Source: Agromyces allii (GTDB lineage: Bacteria > Actinomycetota > Actinomycetes > Actinomycetales > Microbacteriaceae). Taken from it: 64,000 bases of DNA. The stretch covers positions 1 through 64,000 of the forward strand of contig NZ_WBIN01000018.1 of the NCBI RefSeq assembly GCF_009749385.1. Reading direction: 5' to 3'. A model generated the notes under the pieces. That model ran no database searches and was not told where the DNA came from. It saw only the letters and a list, made by a program, of their open reading frames with translations. The position numbers were made by a program, and so were the translations under genes. Every line of letters begins with the position of its first letter. The stretch's first letter is position 1. This document shows, in pieces, positions 40,251-48,641 of the stretch.

Positions 40251-41477
40251 ATGAACTCGTTCGAGGGCCCCCGACCGGTCGTCGACGGACACGTGCTGTC
40301 CGTCGATGGCGACGGCCGCGTGCTCGTCGACGGGCGACGCCCGCAGGCCGGCGACGGGGTGGCGCGCGCGATCGCCGCGCTCGTGCTCGACGGGCTCGCG
40401 ACCGACGGGCTCGCCGTCGATGCGCCCGAGCGAGGCATCGCCGTCGACCAGACGAACACGTCGGTCATCGTCGACGACCGGTTCGTCGTGAAGATCGTCG
40501 GGCGCTGGGCCGCGGCCGATCGCGCCGGCCACCTGCTCGAACGGCTCGCCGAGGCCGGCTCCGACGACGTGGCCCGCCTGCACGGCCGCGTCGGCTGGCG
40601 GCACCCCGAGCTCGGCGAGTCGACGCTCGCGATCGTCACCGAGTACCTGCCCGGTGCTGAAGACGGCTGGACGTGGGCGGTCGACGACGTGGTCGCGGCG
40701 GTCGAGGCAGAGGCCGGGTCTGCGGCGGACGGCGGGCCCGCGGGCAGCGCCGACCCGACCTGGCCTGCGACGCTCGGCACGAAGGTCGCGCGCATCCACG
40801 ACGTGCTCGGCGCCGAATCGACACCCAGCGGGGCGGATGCCGCATCCGCACGCCGCGACCGCGCCGCCGATGCGCTGGCCCGAGCCGTGGCCGCGGGCGA
40901 CGGGCCGACCGGGGTGCGGCTGCGCAACCGCCGCGAGGCGCTCGCGCGCGACATCCGCTCGCTCGAAGCCACCTCGCCGGGGATCGAGTTCCCCATCCAC
41001 GGCGACCTGCACCTCGGGCAGGTGCTCGTGTCGCCCGACGCCGACGCGCCCGACGGACGGCGCTACACCGTCATCGACTTCGACGGCGACCCGCAGCTCG
41101 ACGCCGCCGATCGCGAGCGAGCGGATGCCGCGGCTCGCGACGTCGCCCACCTGCTCGTCTCGCTCGACCTCGTCGCCGCGGTCGCGCAGAAGCGTCTGCG
41201 CCGCGCCGACGACCGGGCGTGGAGCTGGGCCGACCGCGCACGCGCCGACCTGCTCGCGGCCTACCGCGCCGAGCTGACGCGCACCGACCTCTTCGACCCC
41301 GCGCTGCTGCCCGGCTTCGAGGCCGAGCAGCTCGCCGCCGAGCTGCACTACGCCGACCGCTTCCTGCCGCCGTGGCGCTACGCGCCCGACGCCGCGATCA
41401 CGCACCGCTACGCTTCGACGAACGAGACTCCGGAGAGCCCATGGACACCGCCGCCTTTCGAGCCGACCTCGACCTGA
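40251..41477 (+). CDS. APH-fold phosphotransferase (maltokinase-like N-terminus)
   Basis: A 408-residue kinase-like protein. The catalytic loop is FPIHGDLHLGQVLVS (HGD-x-H-x-x-Q) and the metal-binding segment is YTVIDFDGDP (the DFD/DxD position), as in aminoglycoside phosphotransferase and maltokinase families. The N-lobe contains the lysine-strand-like DDRFVVKIVGRW. The family includes fructosamine-3-kinases and maltokinases, so a sugar or glycated amine is a plausible substrate. It overlaps the SIS gene by 37 bp and is divergent from potD. The ATG at 40251 follows TACAAT closely and has no ribosome site, consistent with a leaderless message. Confidence 0.82.
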   Translation: MNSFEGPRPVVDGHVLSVDGDGRVLVDGRRPQAGDGVARAIAALVLDGLATDGLAVDAPERGIAVDQTNTSVIVDDRFVVKIVGRWAAADRAGHLLERLAEAGSDDVARLHGRVGWRHPELGESTLAIVTEYLPGAEDGWTWAVDDVVAAVEAEAGSAADGGPAGSADPTWPATLGTKVARIHDVLGAESTPSGADAASARRDRAADALARAVAAGDGPTGVRLRNRREALARDIRSLEATSPGIEFPIHGDLHLGQVLVSPDADAPDGRRYTVIDFDGDPQLDAADRERADAAARDVAHLLVSLDLVAAVAQKRLRRADDRAWSWADRARADLLAAYRAELTRTDLFDPALLPGFEAEQLAAELHYADRFLPPWRYAPDAAITHRYASTNETPESPWTPPPFEPTST

Positions 41478-42427
41478 TCCCCTCGACGCTCGAGCGGCTC
41501 GCCGACGCCCTCGACGACGGACTGCCCGGACTCGAACGCCTCGCGATGCTCGGCGCCGCGCGCGTGCTCGTGCTCGGCATGGGCTCGAGCCGCTACGCCG
41601 CCGACGTCGTCGCCCGGCGCTACCGCAGCGTCGGCGCGAACGTGGTCGTCGAGCTCGCGAGCGCCGAACTTCTGCCGCCCGCCGCACCCGACCTCGCCGT
41701 CGTCGCCGTCTCGGCGACCGGGGGCAGCGTCGAGGTGCTGCGCGCGGTCGAGCGCTACCGCGGCACCGGGCGGCTCGTCGCCGTCACGAACCGGCCCGAC
41801 TCCGAGCTCGGGCGCCTCGCCGACATCGTCGTGCCGCTGCTCGCCGGGGTCGAGGCCTCGGGGGTGGCCAGCCGCACGTTCCGCGCGACGTTCGCCGTGC
41901 TCGACGCGGTGCTCGAGGAACTGCTCGGCACGGCTCCCGCCCAACGCTTCGACGCCGCAGCCGTGCGCGGCGCGGCGACCGCGAACGCCGTGCTGCTGGC
42001 CATGGCCGACGACTGGATGCCGCCGCTCGCCGACCTGCTCGCCGGGCCCATGGGCACGTGGTCTCTCGCCCCGGCCGAGCGTGCGTCGAGCGCGCAGCAG
42101 TCCGCACTGATGATCCGGGAGGTGCCGCGCCGCAGCGCCTTCGCGTCGGAGACCGGCGACTGGTCGCACGTCGACGTGTACCTCACGAAGACGCAGGACT
42201 ACCGCGCGCTCGTGTTCGCCGGCTCCACGTGGGATGCGCAGGCGCTCGACTGGATGGCGCAGCGCGGCTCTCGCTTCGCCTCGATCGGACGCGAGCTGCC
42301 GGGCGCCGAACTCGTGCTGAGGTTCCCGGGCGACACCGACGACTCCGTCGCAGCACTCACCGAGCTCCTCGTCGCCGAGCTCGTCGCCGACCACTGGCTC
42401 CGCACCTCCGGCGAGGGCACGCCCTAA
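41441..42427 (+). CDS. SIS-domain sugar isomerase/deglycase-like protein
   Basis: A 328-residue protein with two SIS domains. The first begins ARVLVLGMGSSRYAADVVARRY with the SIS phosphosugar loop VVAVSATGGSVEVLRAVERY. The second lies after residue 190. The layout matches GlmS-isomerase and FrlB/AgaS-like enzymes that act on phosphorylated amino-sugars. Next to the APH-fold kinase it would act on a phosphorylated amino-sugar or glycated amine. It overlaps the kinase gene by 37 bp and its stop overlaps that of the convergent serine hydrolase. The ATG at 41441 has a GGAGAG site. Confidence 0.85.
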   Translation: MDTAAFRADLDLIPSTLERLADALDDGLPGLERLAMLGAARVLVLGMGSSRYAADVVARRYRSVGANVVVELASAELLPPAAPDLAVVAVSATGGSVEVLRAVERYRGTGRLVAVTNRPDSELGRLADIVVPLLAGVEASGVASRTFRATFAVLDAVLEELLGTAPAQRFDAAAVRGAATANAVLLAMADDWMPPLADLLAGPMGTWSLAPAERASSAQQSALMIREVPRRSAFASETGDWSHVDVYLTKTQDYRALVFAGSTWDAQALDWMAQRGSRFASIGRELPGAELVLRFPGDTDDSVAALTELLVAELVADHWLRTSGEGTP

Positions 42428-43551
42428 CGCCCCGCGACGGCGATCAAGGTCTCGGCGACTCCCTCGAGCCCCATGTTGCGGTTCACGAGCACGATCGAGG
42501 CGGTGCCCGCCGTGGTGTCGACGAAGAGCATGCTCGCGAAGCCGTTCGTCATGCCGCCGTGCTCGACGACGGCGTGGCCGCCCACCTGCTGCAGGCCCCA
42601 GAAGTAGCCGGTGTCTGCGACCTCGCCGTGCGCCTGCTGGGCGGCGCTGCCGGTGAGCGGTCCGTCGATCACCGCTTCCGCGTACGCGACGAGGTCGCCG
42701 ATGGTCGCGTGGATGCCGCCCGCGGGCGCGTACGCGGCGAGCGTCGTCGGCTCGGCGGGGTCGCCCGCCTCGCCGGCACCGGCGAGGTGCCCGGTCGGCA
42801 CCTCGGCATCGACGAGCGGAAGGCTGGCGGTGTCCATGCCCAGCGGTCCGAACAGCCGGTCCTCGAGCAGGGTGCGGTAGTCGGTGCCCGCGGCCGCCGC
42901 CAGCGCCTGCCCGACGAGGGCGGCCCCGAGGTTCGAGTACTGCCGCTCGGGGGCGATCGACGACGCCGGCACCGAGCGGGCTTCGTCGAGGAGCTCGTCG
43001 AGCGTCTCGTCGATGCCGTCTGCCCCCGCCTCGTAGGCGGCGCGCAGGCGGTCGAGCCATGCCTCGTCGTGATCGGGAAACGTCGGCAGGCCCGAACTGT
43101 GGGTCACGAGGTCGGCGAGCGTCAGCGCACCGACCGGCGTGCCCGCAAGGTCGAGATGCTCGTCGAGCGTGTCGTCGAGCTCGACCTCTCCGCGTGCGAT
43201 CGCCTCGGCGACGAGCTCGCCCGTGAACGTCTTCGTGACGGAGCCGATCTCGAACACCGACGTGTCGTCGGCACCGTGGAACGCGGTGCGCACGGTGCCG
43301 TCGGCCTCGATGACGGCCGCCGCCACAGCCGGGGCCGTGCCGGCCGACGCGAAGCTCGGGCGCAGGAGCTCGGCCAGCTCGACGTCGCCCGTGTACCCGC
43401 CCGGCAGGGCCGCGGTCGAGGCGGCCTGCCCTGATGCGGCCGGGGGCGCGCACGCGGCGAGGGTCAGCACGAGGCATCCGCTCGCGACCGCCGCGGCGAC
43501 GGCGAGCACCGATCGGAGCACGGTTCGGGACGGGGCGGATGTCACGGGCAT
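42424..43551 (-). CDS. serine hydrolase lipoprotein, beta-lactamase fold (second copy)
   Basis: A 375-residue lipoprotein with lipobox LAAC (Cys35). Motifs are SVTK in FEIGSVTKTFTGELVAEAI, YSN in QYSNLGAALVGQALAAAAG, and EHGGMTNGF. The order, spacing and many residues match the gene at 27730, so the two are paralogues. It probably works on peptidoglycan-type peptides or esters at the outer membrane face. ATG 43551 is preferred to GTG 43554. Its stop codon overlaps the SIS gene stop on the other strand. Confidence 0.88.
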   Translation of the reverse strand: MPVTSAPSRTVLRSVLAVAAAVASGCLVLTLAACAPPAASGQAASTAALPGGYTGDVELAELLRPSFASAGTAPAVAAAVIEADGTVRTAFHGADDTSVFEIGSVTKTFTGELVAEAIARGEVELDDTLDEHLDLAGTPVGALTLADLVTHSSGLPTFPDHDEAWLDRLRAAYEAGADGIDETLDELLDEARSVPASSIAPERQYSNLGAALVGQALAAAAGTDYRTLLEDRLFGPLGMDTASLPLVDAEVPTGHLAGAGEAGDPAEPTTLAAYAPAGGIHATIGDLVAYAEAVIDGPLTGSAAQQAHGEVADTGYFWGLQQVGGHAVVEHGGMTNGFASMLFVDTTAGTASIVLVNRNMGLEGVAETLIAVAGR

Positions 43552-43560
43552 CACGCCAGA

Positions 43561-44112
43561 CTAGGAACCGTCGAGCTCGGTCGAACCAGTGGCACCCCTG
43601 ATCGTGCGGGGTTTCGGACGCCGCGCGTAGGCGCGCGCCGCGCGGCTCGACAGCGCGAGCATCACGAGGATGTCGAGCGAGAGCGTCACGAGCGTGAAGT
43701 CGAGGTGGAGCTCCTGGTCGCCGACCCACCAGGTGACGAACGACACGCTGATGCTGAGGGTTGCGAAGAGCATCACGACGATGCGCGCCCAGTTCACGCC
43801 GAGGAAGATGAGCCAGGCGAGCACCAGCTCGACGAGGAGGATGACCGCGCCGGGCACCACCACGACGAGGAGCAGCACGTTCACCGTCTCGGCATCGACC
43901 TCCACACCGTCGAACTCCTCGCCGAGGAGGCTGCGCCAGCTCACCGCGAGCTCGATCAGCCAGATCGCGCCGCCGACGACTCGCAGCACGACGAGCACCG
44001 CACCCATGGTCACCGCGGCCGGGCGTTTCATGGGCGGCGCGGCATCCGTTCGCCCGACGAGCCGTTCGAACGGTTCGGTCGACGACCGTTTGCGCTCCTC
44101 GAGGCCGCTCAC
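43561..44112 (-). CDS. membrane protein with four helices, unknown function
   Basis: A 183-residue integral membrane protein. A polar N-terminus of about 30 residues precedes four hydrophobic segments (about 33-57, 75-100, 103-125, 135-155), then a basic tail. The acidic loop LGEEFDGVEVDAE follows helix one. I recognise no family beyond a general DUF-type four-helix protein. Its GTG start at 44112 overlaps the LssY-C gene stop by four bases (GTGA), so the two are co-translated and probably act together. Confidence 0.78.
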   Translation of the reverse strand: MSGLEERKRSSTEPFERLVGRTDAAPPMKRPAAVTMGAVLVVLRVVGGAIWLIELAVSWRSLLGEEFDGVEVDAETVNVLLLVVVVPGAVILLVELVLAWLIFLGVNWARIVVMLFATLSISVSFVTWWVGDQELHLDFTLVTLSLDILVMLALSSRAARAYARRPKPRTIRGATGSTELDGS

Positions 44113-44999
44113 GTCGTCACCGCGACGCCGCTCACGTCGATCACCGGCAGGTCGCCGTCGGTGCGGATGGTGTCGCCGCCGCCGTTGCGCGAGTGGTACC
44201 CCGTGGAGAAGTCGGCGAGCACGCTGACCCCGATGGCCGTGTCGGCGTCTCGCAGGGTGCGCACGATGTGGTCCCGCTCGACGTCGGTGTCGGCGTCGAT
44301 CTTGTGCGTGACCTGCAGCGTGAACATCGAGAAGCCCACAGCGCGGTCGAACGTTCCGGCCGCGAGCCAGTCGACCCGCGCGCCGCCCGGAAGCAGCCAC
44401 CCCTCGGGCGTTCGCCAGAACCGCACGTGGTGCCGTTTCGCCGGGTTGCCCTCGACCTCCTGCTGGAAGGCGAAGTCCTGCTTGCGGCCGAACAGGAACA
44501 GCGGGCTGACCGGGGCCTCGTCGTAGCTGCGTCGGGTGATCGTCGACGTGATGATGCGCCAGCTCGAGGCCGCGGTCACCTCGTCGGCACGGGTCCACCC
44601 GGCATCCTGCATGGCCTGGAGCAGCCGCTTCTCGTCACCCAGCACGGCCAGGTTGACCGGGTCGCCGAAGAGCCCGTCGCTCGTGCGTGTGCGGCCCATG
44701 AAGTAGTCGGGCACGTAGATCGTCGTGAGCACGCGGTGCAGGCGCGGCAGCACGAGGTAGGCGAGCAGCACCCAGAACGCGACCATCACGAGGATGCCCC
44801 ACCACCCGAGCGTGAACGACTCGCTGAAGAGCACGTAGGCCAGCCACAGCGACGCGAGCCCGGCGTACACGAAGAAGAACTCGTCGAGCACGGCGTTCAC
44901 CGAGAAGCGCCGCCTGCGCTTCTCGCCCGCCCGTGCCGGACCCGCCGACGCCGGCGCCTGCACCGATGCGTCGGAAGCCGCGGTCCCCTCCCCGCTCAT
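44109..44999 (-). CDS. LssY C-terminal domain membrane protein
   Basis: A 296-residue protein. After a low-complexity polar N-terminus there are two membrane helices (about 40-62 and 65-88), then a soluble domain of about 190 residues. That domain reads GDPVNLAVLGDEKRLLQAMQDAGWTRADEV and HVRFWRTPEGWLLPGGARVDWLAAGTFDRAVGFSMFTLQVTHKIDADTDVERD in pattern, which matches the LssY-C (PF14067) family found with PAP2 phosphatases and DedA proteins. The molecular role is not known. The ATG at 44999 is divergent from the aminotransferase-fold gene at 45038. It is co-translated with the four-helix protein downstream. Confidence 0.83.
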   Translation of the reverse strand: MSGEGTAASDASVQAPASAGPARAGEKRRRRFSVNAVLDEFFFVYAGLASLWLAYVLFSESFTLGWWGILVMVAFWVLLAYLVLPRLHRVLTTIYVPDYFMGRTRTSDGLFGDPVNLAVLGDEKRLLQAMQDAGWTRADEVTAASSWRIITSTITRRSYDEAPVSPLFLFGRKQDFAFQQEVEGNPAKRHHVRFWRTPEGWLLPGGARVDWLAAGTFDRAVGFSMFTLQVTHKIDADTDVERDHIVRTLRDADTAIGVSVLADFSTGYHSRNGGGDTIRTDGDLPVIDVSGVAVTT

Positions 45000-45037
45000 G
45001 AGTGCATGCTATCCGTGCCCGCCCCTATGCTCACGGC

Positions 45038-46273
45038 ATGGCCTACGACGTCGCGCGCATCAGATCCGGATTCCCGTCGCTCGAGAGCGGGTGGGCGCAG
45101 TTCGACGGCCCTGGCGGCACGCAGACGCCGCGCGCCGTCGGCGAGGCCGTGGCATCCGTGCTCACCGGGCCGCTCTCGAACCGGGGCACGATCGGCGTCT
45201 CCGAGGAGCGGGCCGAGGCCGCGGTGCACGGGTTCCGGCTCGCGATGGCCGACTTCGCGAACGCGCACCCGCGCGGCATCGTGCAGGGGCGCAGCGCCAC
45301 GCAGCTGACGTACGACTTCTCGCGGCACCTGCCGAAGGGCTGGGGCCCGGGCGACGAGGTGATCGTCACGAGCCTCGACCACGACTCGAACGTGCGCCCG
45401 TGGGTGCAGGCCGCCGAGCGCGTGGGCGCGACCGTGCGCTGGGCCGAGTTCGACCCGGCGACGGGCGAGCTCCCGGTCGAGGCCGTCACCTCGCTCCTCG
45501 GCGATCGCACGCGGCTCGTCGCGGTCACGGGCGCGTCGAACCTCATCGGCACGATGCCGGATGTCGCGGCCATCGCCTCGGCCGCGCACGCCGTCGGAGC
45601 ACTGGTCTGGGTCGACGGCGTGCACTTCAGCGCCCACGAGCTGCCCGACCTCGACGCACTCGGGGCGGACTTCTTCACGTGCTCGCCGTACAAGTTCCTC
45701 GGCCCGCACTGCGGCGTGCTCGTCTCCCGGCCCGAGCTGCTCGAGACGATCACGCCCGACAAGCTGCTTCCGGCGACGGATGTCGTGCCCGAGCGCTTCG
45801 AGTTCGGCACGCTGCCCTACGAACTGCTCGCCGGGGTCACGGCCGCGGTCGACGTGCTGGCAGGGCTCGCCGCGTCCGGCCCCGACAGAGACGACGATGC
45901 CGTGACGGATGCCGCGGCCTCGCGCCGCGCGCGGTTGCAGGCCTCGTACGCCGCCCTCCACGAGCACGAGTCGCGCCTGCTGGCACGCCTCGAGGCCGCC
46001 CTCGCCGAACTGCCCGGCGTGACCGTGCACTCTCGGGCGGCCCGCCGTACCCCGACGCTGCTGCTCACGTTCGCCGGCCACGAGGCATCCGTCGTCACGG
46101 AGCAGCTCGCCGCGGGGCAGGTGCTCGCACCGAGCAGCAACTTCTACGCGCTCGAGGCCTCGCGCCGACTCGGACTCGGCGACGACGGCGGCCTGCGGGT
46201 CGGCCTCGCGCCGTACACCGACGACGCCGACATCGACCGGCTCGTTGCGGGGCTTCGGGCGACCCTCGACTGA
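45038..46273 (+). CDS. cysteine-desulfurase-like class V PLP enzyme
   Basis: A 411-residue class V aminotransferase-fold protein. The PLP lysine lies in FFTCSPYKFLGPHCGVL; the cofactor phosphate and ring contacts are in VTSLDHDSNVRPW and VDGVHFSAHELPDL. No desulfurase cysteine loop is evident, so the activity (desulfurase, selenocysteine lyase or aminotransferase) is not certain. ATG 45038 is chosen as the family start (MAYDVARIRSGFPSL). An upstream ATG at 45002 adds 12 unrelated residues. It is divergent from the LssY-C gene; a palindromic element follows its stop. Confidence 0.85.
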   Translation: MAYDVARIRSGFPSLESGWAQFDGPGGTQTPRAVGEAVASVLTGPLSNRGTIGVSEERAEAAVHGFRLAMADFANAHPRGIVQGRSATQLTYDFSRHLPKGWGPGDEVIVTSLDHDSNVRPWVQAAERVGATVRWAEFDPATGELPVEAVTSLLGDRTRLVAVTGASNLIGTMPDVAAIASAAHAVGALVWVDGVHFSAHELPDLDALGADFFTCSPYKFLGPHCGVLVSRPELLETITPDKLLPATDVVPERFEFGTLPYELLAGVTAAVDVLAGLAASGPDRDDDAVTDAAASRRARLQASYAALHEHESRLLARLEAALAELPGVTVHSRAARRTPTLLLTFAGHEASVVTEQLAAGQVLAPSSNFYALEASRRLGLGDDGGLRVGLAPYTDDADIDRLVAGLRATLD

Positions 46274-46278
46274 GCCCG

Positions 46279-46369
46279 CCGGTCGAGGAGGCGCGCCGGC
46301 GCCGTACCGAGACCTGGCCCGAACGACGGCTGCCGGTCTCGATACGCTCCTTCGTCGCTCCTCGACCGG
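46279..46369. repeat. dispersed palindromic element, copy 3 (complete)
   Basis: CCGGTCGAGGAG (46279-46290) and CTCCTCGACCGG (46358-46369) are exact inverted ends, with inner CCGTACCGAGACC and GGTCTCGATACG. A partial further arm (AGTCGAGGAC) follows at 46381. The structure matches copy 1 with GAGGAG in place of GAGTAG. Confidence 0.78.
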
Positions 46370-46482
46370 CTGAGCCCGCCAGTCGAGGACCGCCAGCGGC
46401 GGAATCGGCGGGTTCCGGACCTCATGCGGCCAATGCGGCGTCGAGCGGCGATGCGCCTCGCGGGCGAACATACGCTGGAGGC

Positions 46483-47259
46483 ATGACCAGCATCGCCGAA
46501 CGCGCCACCGAACTCCGCCGCCTGCACACCGACCCCGAACTCCTCCAGGTGGTGAACGTCTGGGACGTCGTCTCGGCGCGCGCCGTCGCCGCCCTGCCCG
46601 GCACGAAGGCCCTCGCGACCGCGAGCCACTCGATCGCCGCGACGTTCGGCTACGAGGACGGCGAGCACATCCCCGTCGAGCTCATGCTCGACATGGTCGG
46701 CCGCATCGCCCGCGCCGTCGACGTGCCCGTGAGCGCCGACCTCGAGGCCGGCTACGGCGACGCCGGAGAGACGATCCGCCGCGCGATCGGCGAGGGCATC
46801 GTCGGTGCGAACCTCGAGGACCAGCTGAAGCCGCTCGACGAGTCGGTCGCCGCCGTGCGCGCGTCGGTCGCCGCGGCCGACGCCGAGGGCGTGCCGTTCG
46901 CACTGAATGCCCGCACCGACGCATTCCTCCGAGGCCGCGAGCGCACGCTCGAGGTCAACGTTGCCGACGCGATCGAGCGCGGCCGTGCCTACCTCGATGC
47001 CGGCGCGACGAGCGTGTTCGTGCCCGGCATCTTCGGCGAGGACGTCGTGCGCGAGCTCGTGTCGGGCATCGGCGAGCTCAAGGTCACGCTCATCGGCCTG
47101 CCGGGCGTACCCGCACCCGAACGCCTGCAGGAGCTCGGCGTCGCGCGCGTCTCGTACGGTCCGACCACCCAGCGCGTCGCGCTCGGCGCCCTCCAGGACC
47201 TCGCGACCGACCTCTACCTCGGCGGCGTGCTGCCCGACGGGATCCGGCCGCTGAACTGA
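46483..47259 (+). CDS. isocitrate lyase/PEP mutase family protein
   Basis: A 258-residue TIM-barrel protein of the ICL/PEP-mutase superfamily. The metal/substrate region is VSADLEAGYGDAGETIRRAI followed by GANLEDQL, and NARTDAFLRG comes later. The KKCGH catalytic loop of isocitrate and 2-methylisocitrate lyases is absent; HSIAATFGYEDGE stands at the equivalent start. It therefore belongs with the carboxyvinyl-carboxyphosphonate phosphorylmutase-like oxaloacetate decarboxylase/hydrolase subgroup and should not be taken as PrpB. The ATG at 46483 has GGAGG directly upstream, very close. Confidence 0.85.
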   Translation: MTSIAERATELRRLHTDPELLQVVNVWDVVSARAVAALPGTKALATASHSIAATFGYEDGEHIPVELMLDMVGRIARAVDVPVSADLEAGYGDAGETIRRAIGEGIVGANLEDQLKPLDESVAAVRASVAAADAEGVPFALNARTDAFLRGRERTLEVNVADAIERGRAYLDAGATSVFVPGIFGEDVVRELVSGIGELKVTLIGLPGVPAPERLQELGVARVSYGPTTQRVALGALQDLATDLYLGGVLPDGIRPLN

Positions 47260-47276
47260 GGCCCGCGGCATCCGCT

Positions 47277-47363
47277 GGTCTCGATACGGCGCTGGCGCGC
47301 CTACTCGACCGGCGGGGTCTCCCGGGGGCGGGGGTCCCGTGACGCTTCGCTCCTCGACCGGCG
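47277..47363. repeat. dispersed palindromic element, copy 4 (rearranged halves)
   Basis: GGTCTCGATACGGCGCTGG... with CTACTCGACCGGCGG (to 47315), then a second right end GCTCCTCGACCGGCGG (47348-47363). Two right-hand ends follow one another and no left end is seen, so this looks like a decayed or rearranged copy. The remainder of the 281-bp gap (47260-47540) shows no gene. Confidence 0.65.
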
Positions 47364-47540
47364 GACGGGCGGCGAGGTCCGGCGGGGCGGCGAAGTGCCG
47401 CCTGATCTCGCGAATCCCCCGCGTGACGGATGCCACGCGGGGGCCTCGCTCGCTAGGGTGAGCGGGAGGCGAGTGGTCGCCGGGCCGTGCGGGGGCGCGG
47501 TCATGTGCGGCCCGCTCGCCCCCGGCTACGAGGAGAGCGC

Positions 47541-48641
47541 ATGAACAGCGGCATCCCCATCGAGATCTCGGGGCTCAGCAAGCACTTCGGCAGCGTCACC
47601 GCGGTGGAGGACCTCAGCTTCACGGTGCAGCCCGGTCGGGTCACGGGATTCCTCGGCCCGAACGGCGCCGGCAAGACGACCACGTTGCGCGTGCTGCTCG
47701 GCCTCGTGAAGGCCTCGAGCGGCACGGCCACGTTCGGCGGAACCCCGTATCACGCGCTCAAGCGCCCGCTCGAGACCGTCGGCGCCGCGCTCGACGCGAG
47801 CTTCCACCCGGGCCGAACGGCGCGCAACCACCTCAAGGTCACGGCGACGGCCGCCGGCATCCCGTCCTCGCGCGTGCCGATCGTGCTCGAGCAGGTCGGA
47901 CTCACCGAGTTCGCCGACCGTCGCGTCGGCGGCTACTCGCTCGGCATGCGCCAGCGCCTCGCGCTCGCGTTCACGCTGCTCGGCGATCCGTCGGTGTTCG
48001 TGCTCGACGAGCCGATCAACGGGCTCGACCCCGAGGGCATCAAGTGGATCCGCATGTTCCTGCAGCGGCTCGCGCAGGACGGCCGAACGGTGCTCGTGAG
48101 CTCGCACCTGCTGAGCGAGGTGCAGCAGAGCGTCGACGACGTCGTCATCATCTCGCGCGGGCGCCTCGCGAAGACCGGCACCCTGTCGAGCCTCGAGCTC
48201 GAGTCGGCACCGCGCACCATCGCCGACTCCCCCGATCGTCCGCGGCTCTCGGCGGCGCTCACGCAGGCCGGCCTGGAGTTCACCGAGGGGCGCAACGGCT
48301 TCATCGTGGCCGAGCCCGACCCCGGACTCGTCGGGCACGCGGCCTTCGTCGGCGGCGTCGAGCTCAAGTCGCTCTACCGCCTGAAGTCGGGCCTCGAGGA
48401 GTCGTTCCTCGCACTCGTGAGCGGTGAGGTCGCGGCCCCGAGCGTCACGAACGGGTCGGACGACGACGGGGCGGATGCCGCAGCCGACGTGCCCGACCAC
48501 GACGAGCCCGCGATCGGCGACGAGCCGTCCGACGCGGCATCCGCTCGCTCGGAGGCCGGCGGGGCCGGCGGGGCCGCCGACGCGCCCGCCGAACCGGATA
48601 CGCCCGACGAACCCGGCGCCGCCGACGGGGCCAAGGGGTGA
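47541..48641 (+). CDS. ABC transporter ATPase (exporter type)
   Basis: A 366-residue ATP-binding subunit. Walker A is GPNGAGKT (39-46), the signature is YSLGMRQRLALAF, Walker B is VFVLDEPINGLD, and the H-loop is VSSHLLSEVQ. The pattern is that of BcrA/NatA-like exporters. The C-terminal 60 residues are very rich in Asp, Ala, Glu and Pro, with no equivalent in most homologues, and look disordered. The last base of its stop is the first base of the permease ATG (TGATG), so the two are co-translated. Confidence 0.9.
   Translation: MNSGIPIEISGLSKHFGSVTAVEDLSFTVQPGRVTGFLGPNGAGKTTTLRVLLGLVKASSGTATFGGTPYHALKRPLETVGAALDASFHPGRTARNHLKVTATAAGIPSSRVPIVLEQVGLTEFADRRVGGYSLGMRQRLALAFTLLGDPSVFVLDEPINGLDPEGIKWIRMFLQRLAQDGRTVLVSSHLLSEVQQSVDDVVIISRGRLAKTGTLSSLELESAPRTIADSPDRPRLSAALTQAGLEFTEGRNGFIVAEPDPGLVGHAAFVGGVELKSLYRLKSGLEESFLALVSGEVAAPSVTNGSDDDGADAAADVPDHDEPAIGDEPSDAASARSEAGGAGGAADAPAEPDTPDEPGAADGAKG

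Noticed and set aside
46483-47259. Missing 2-methylisocitrate lyase (PrpB)
   Set aside because: It is in the right superfamily, but it lacks the KKCGH catalytic loop and is 28 kb away from prpD-prpC.
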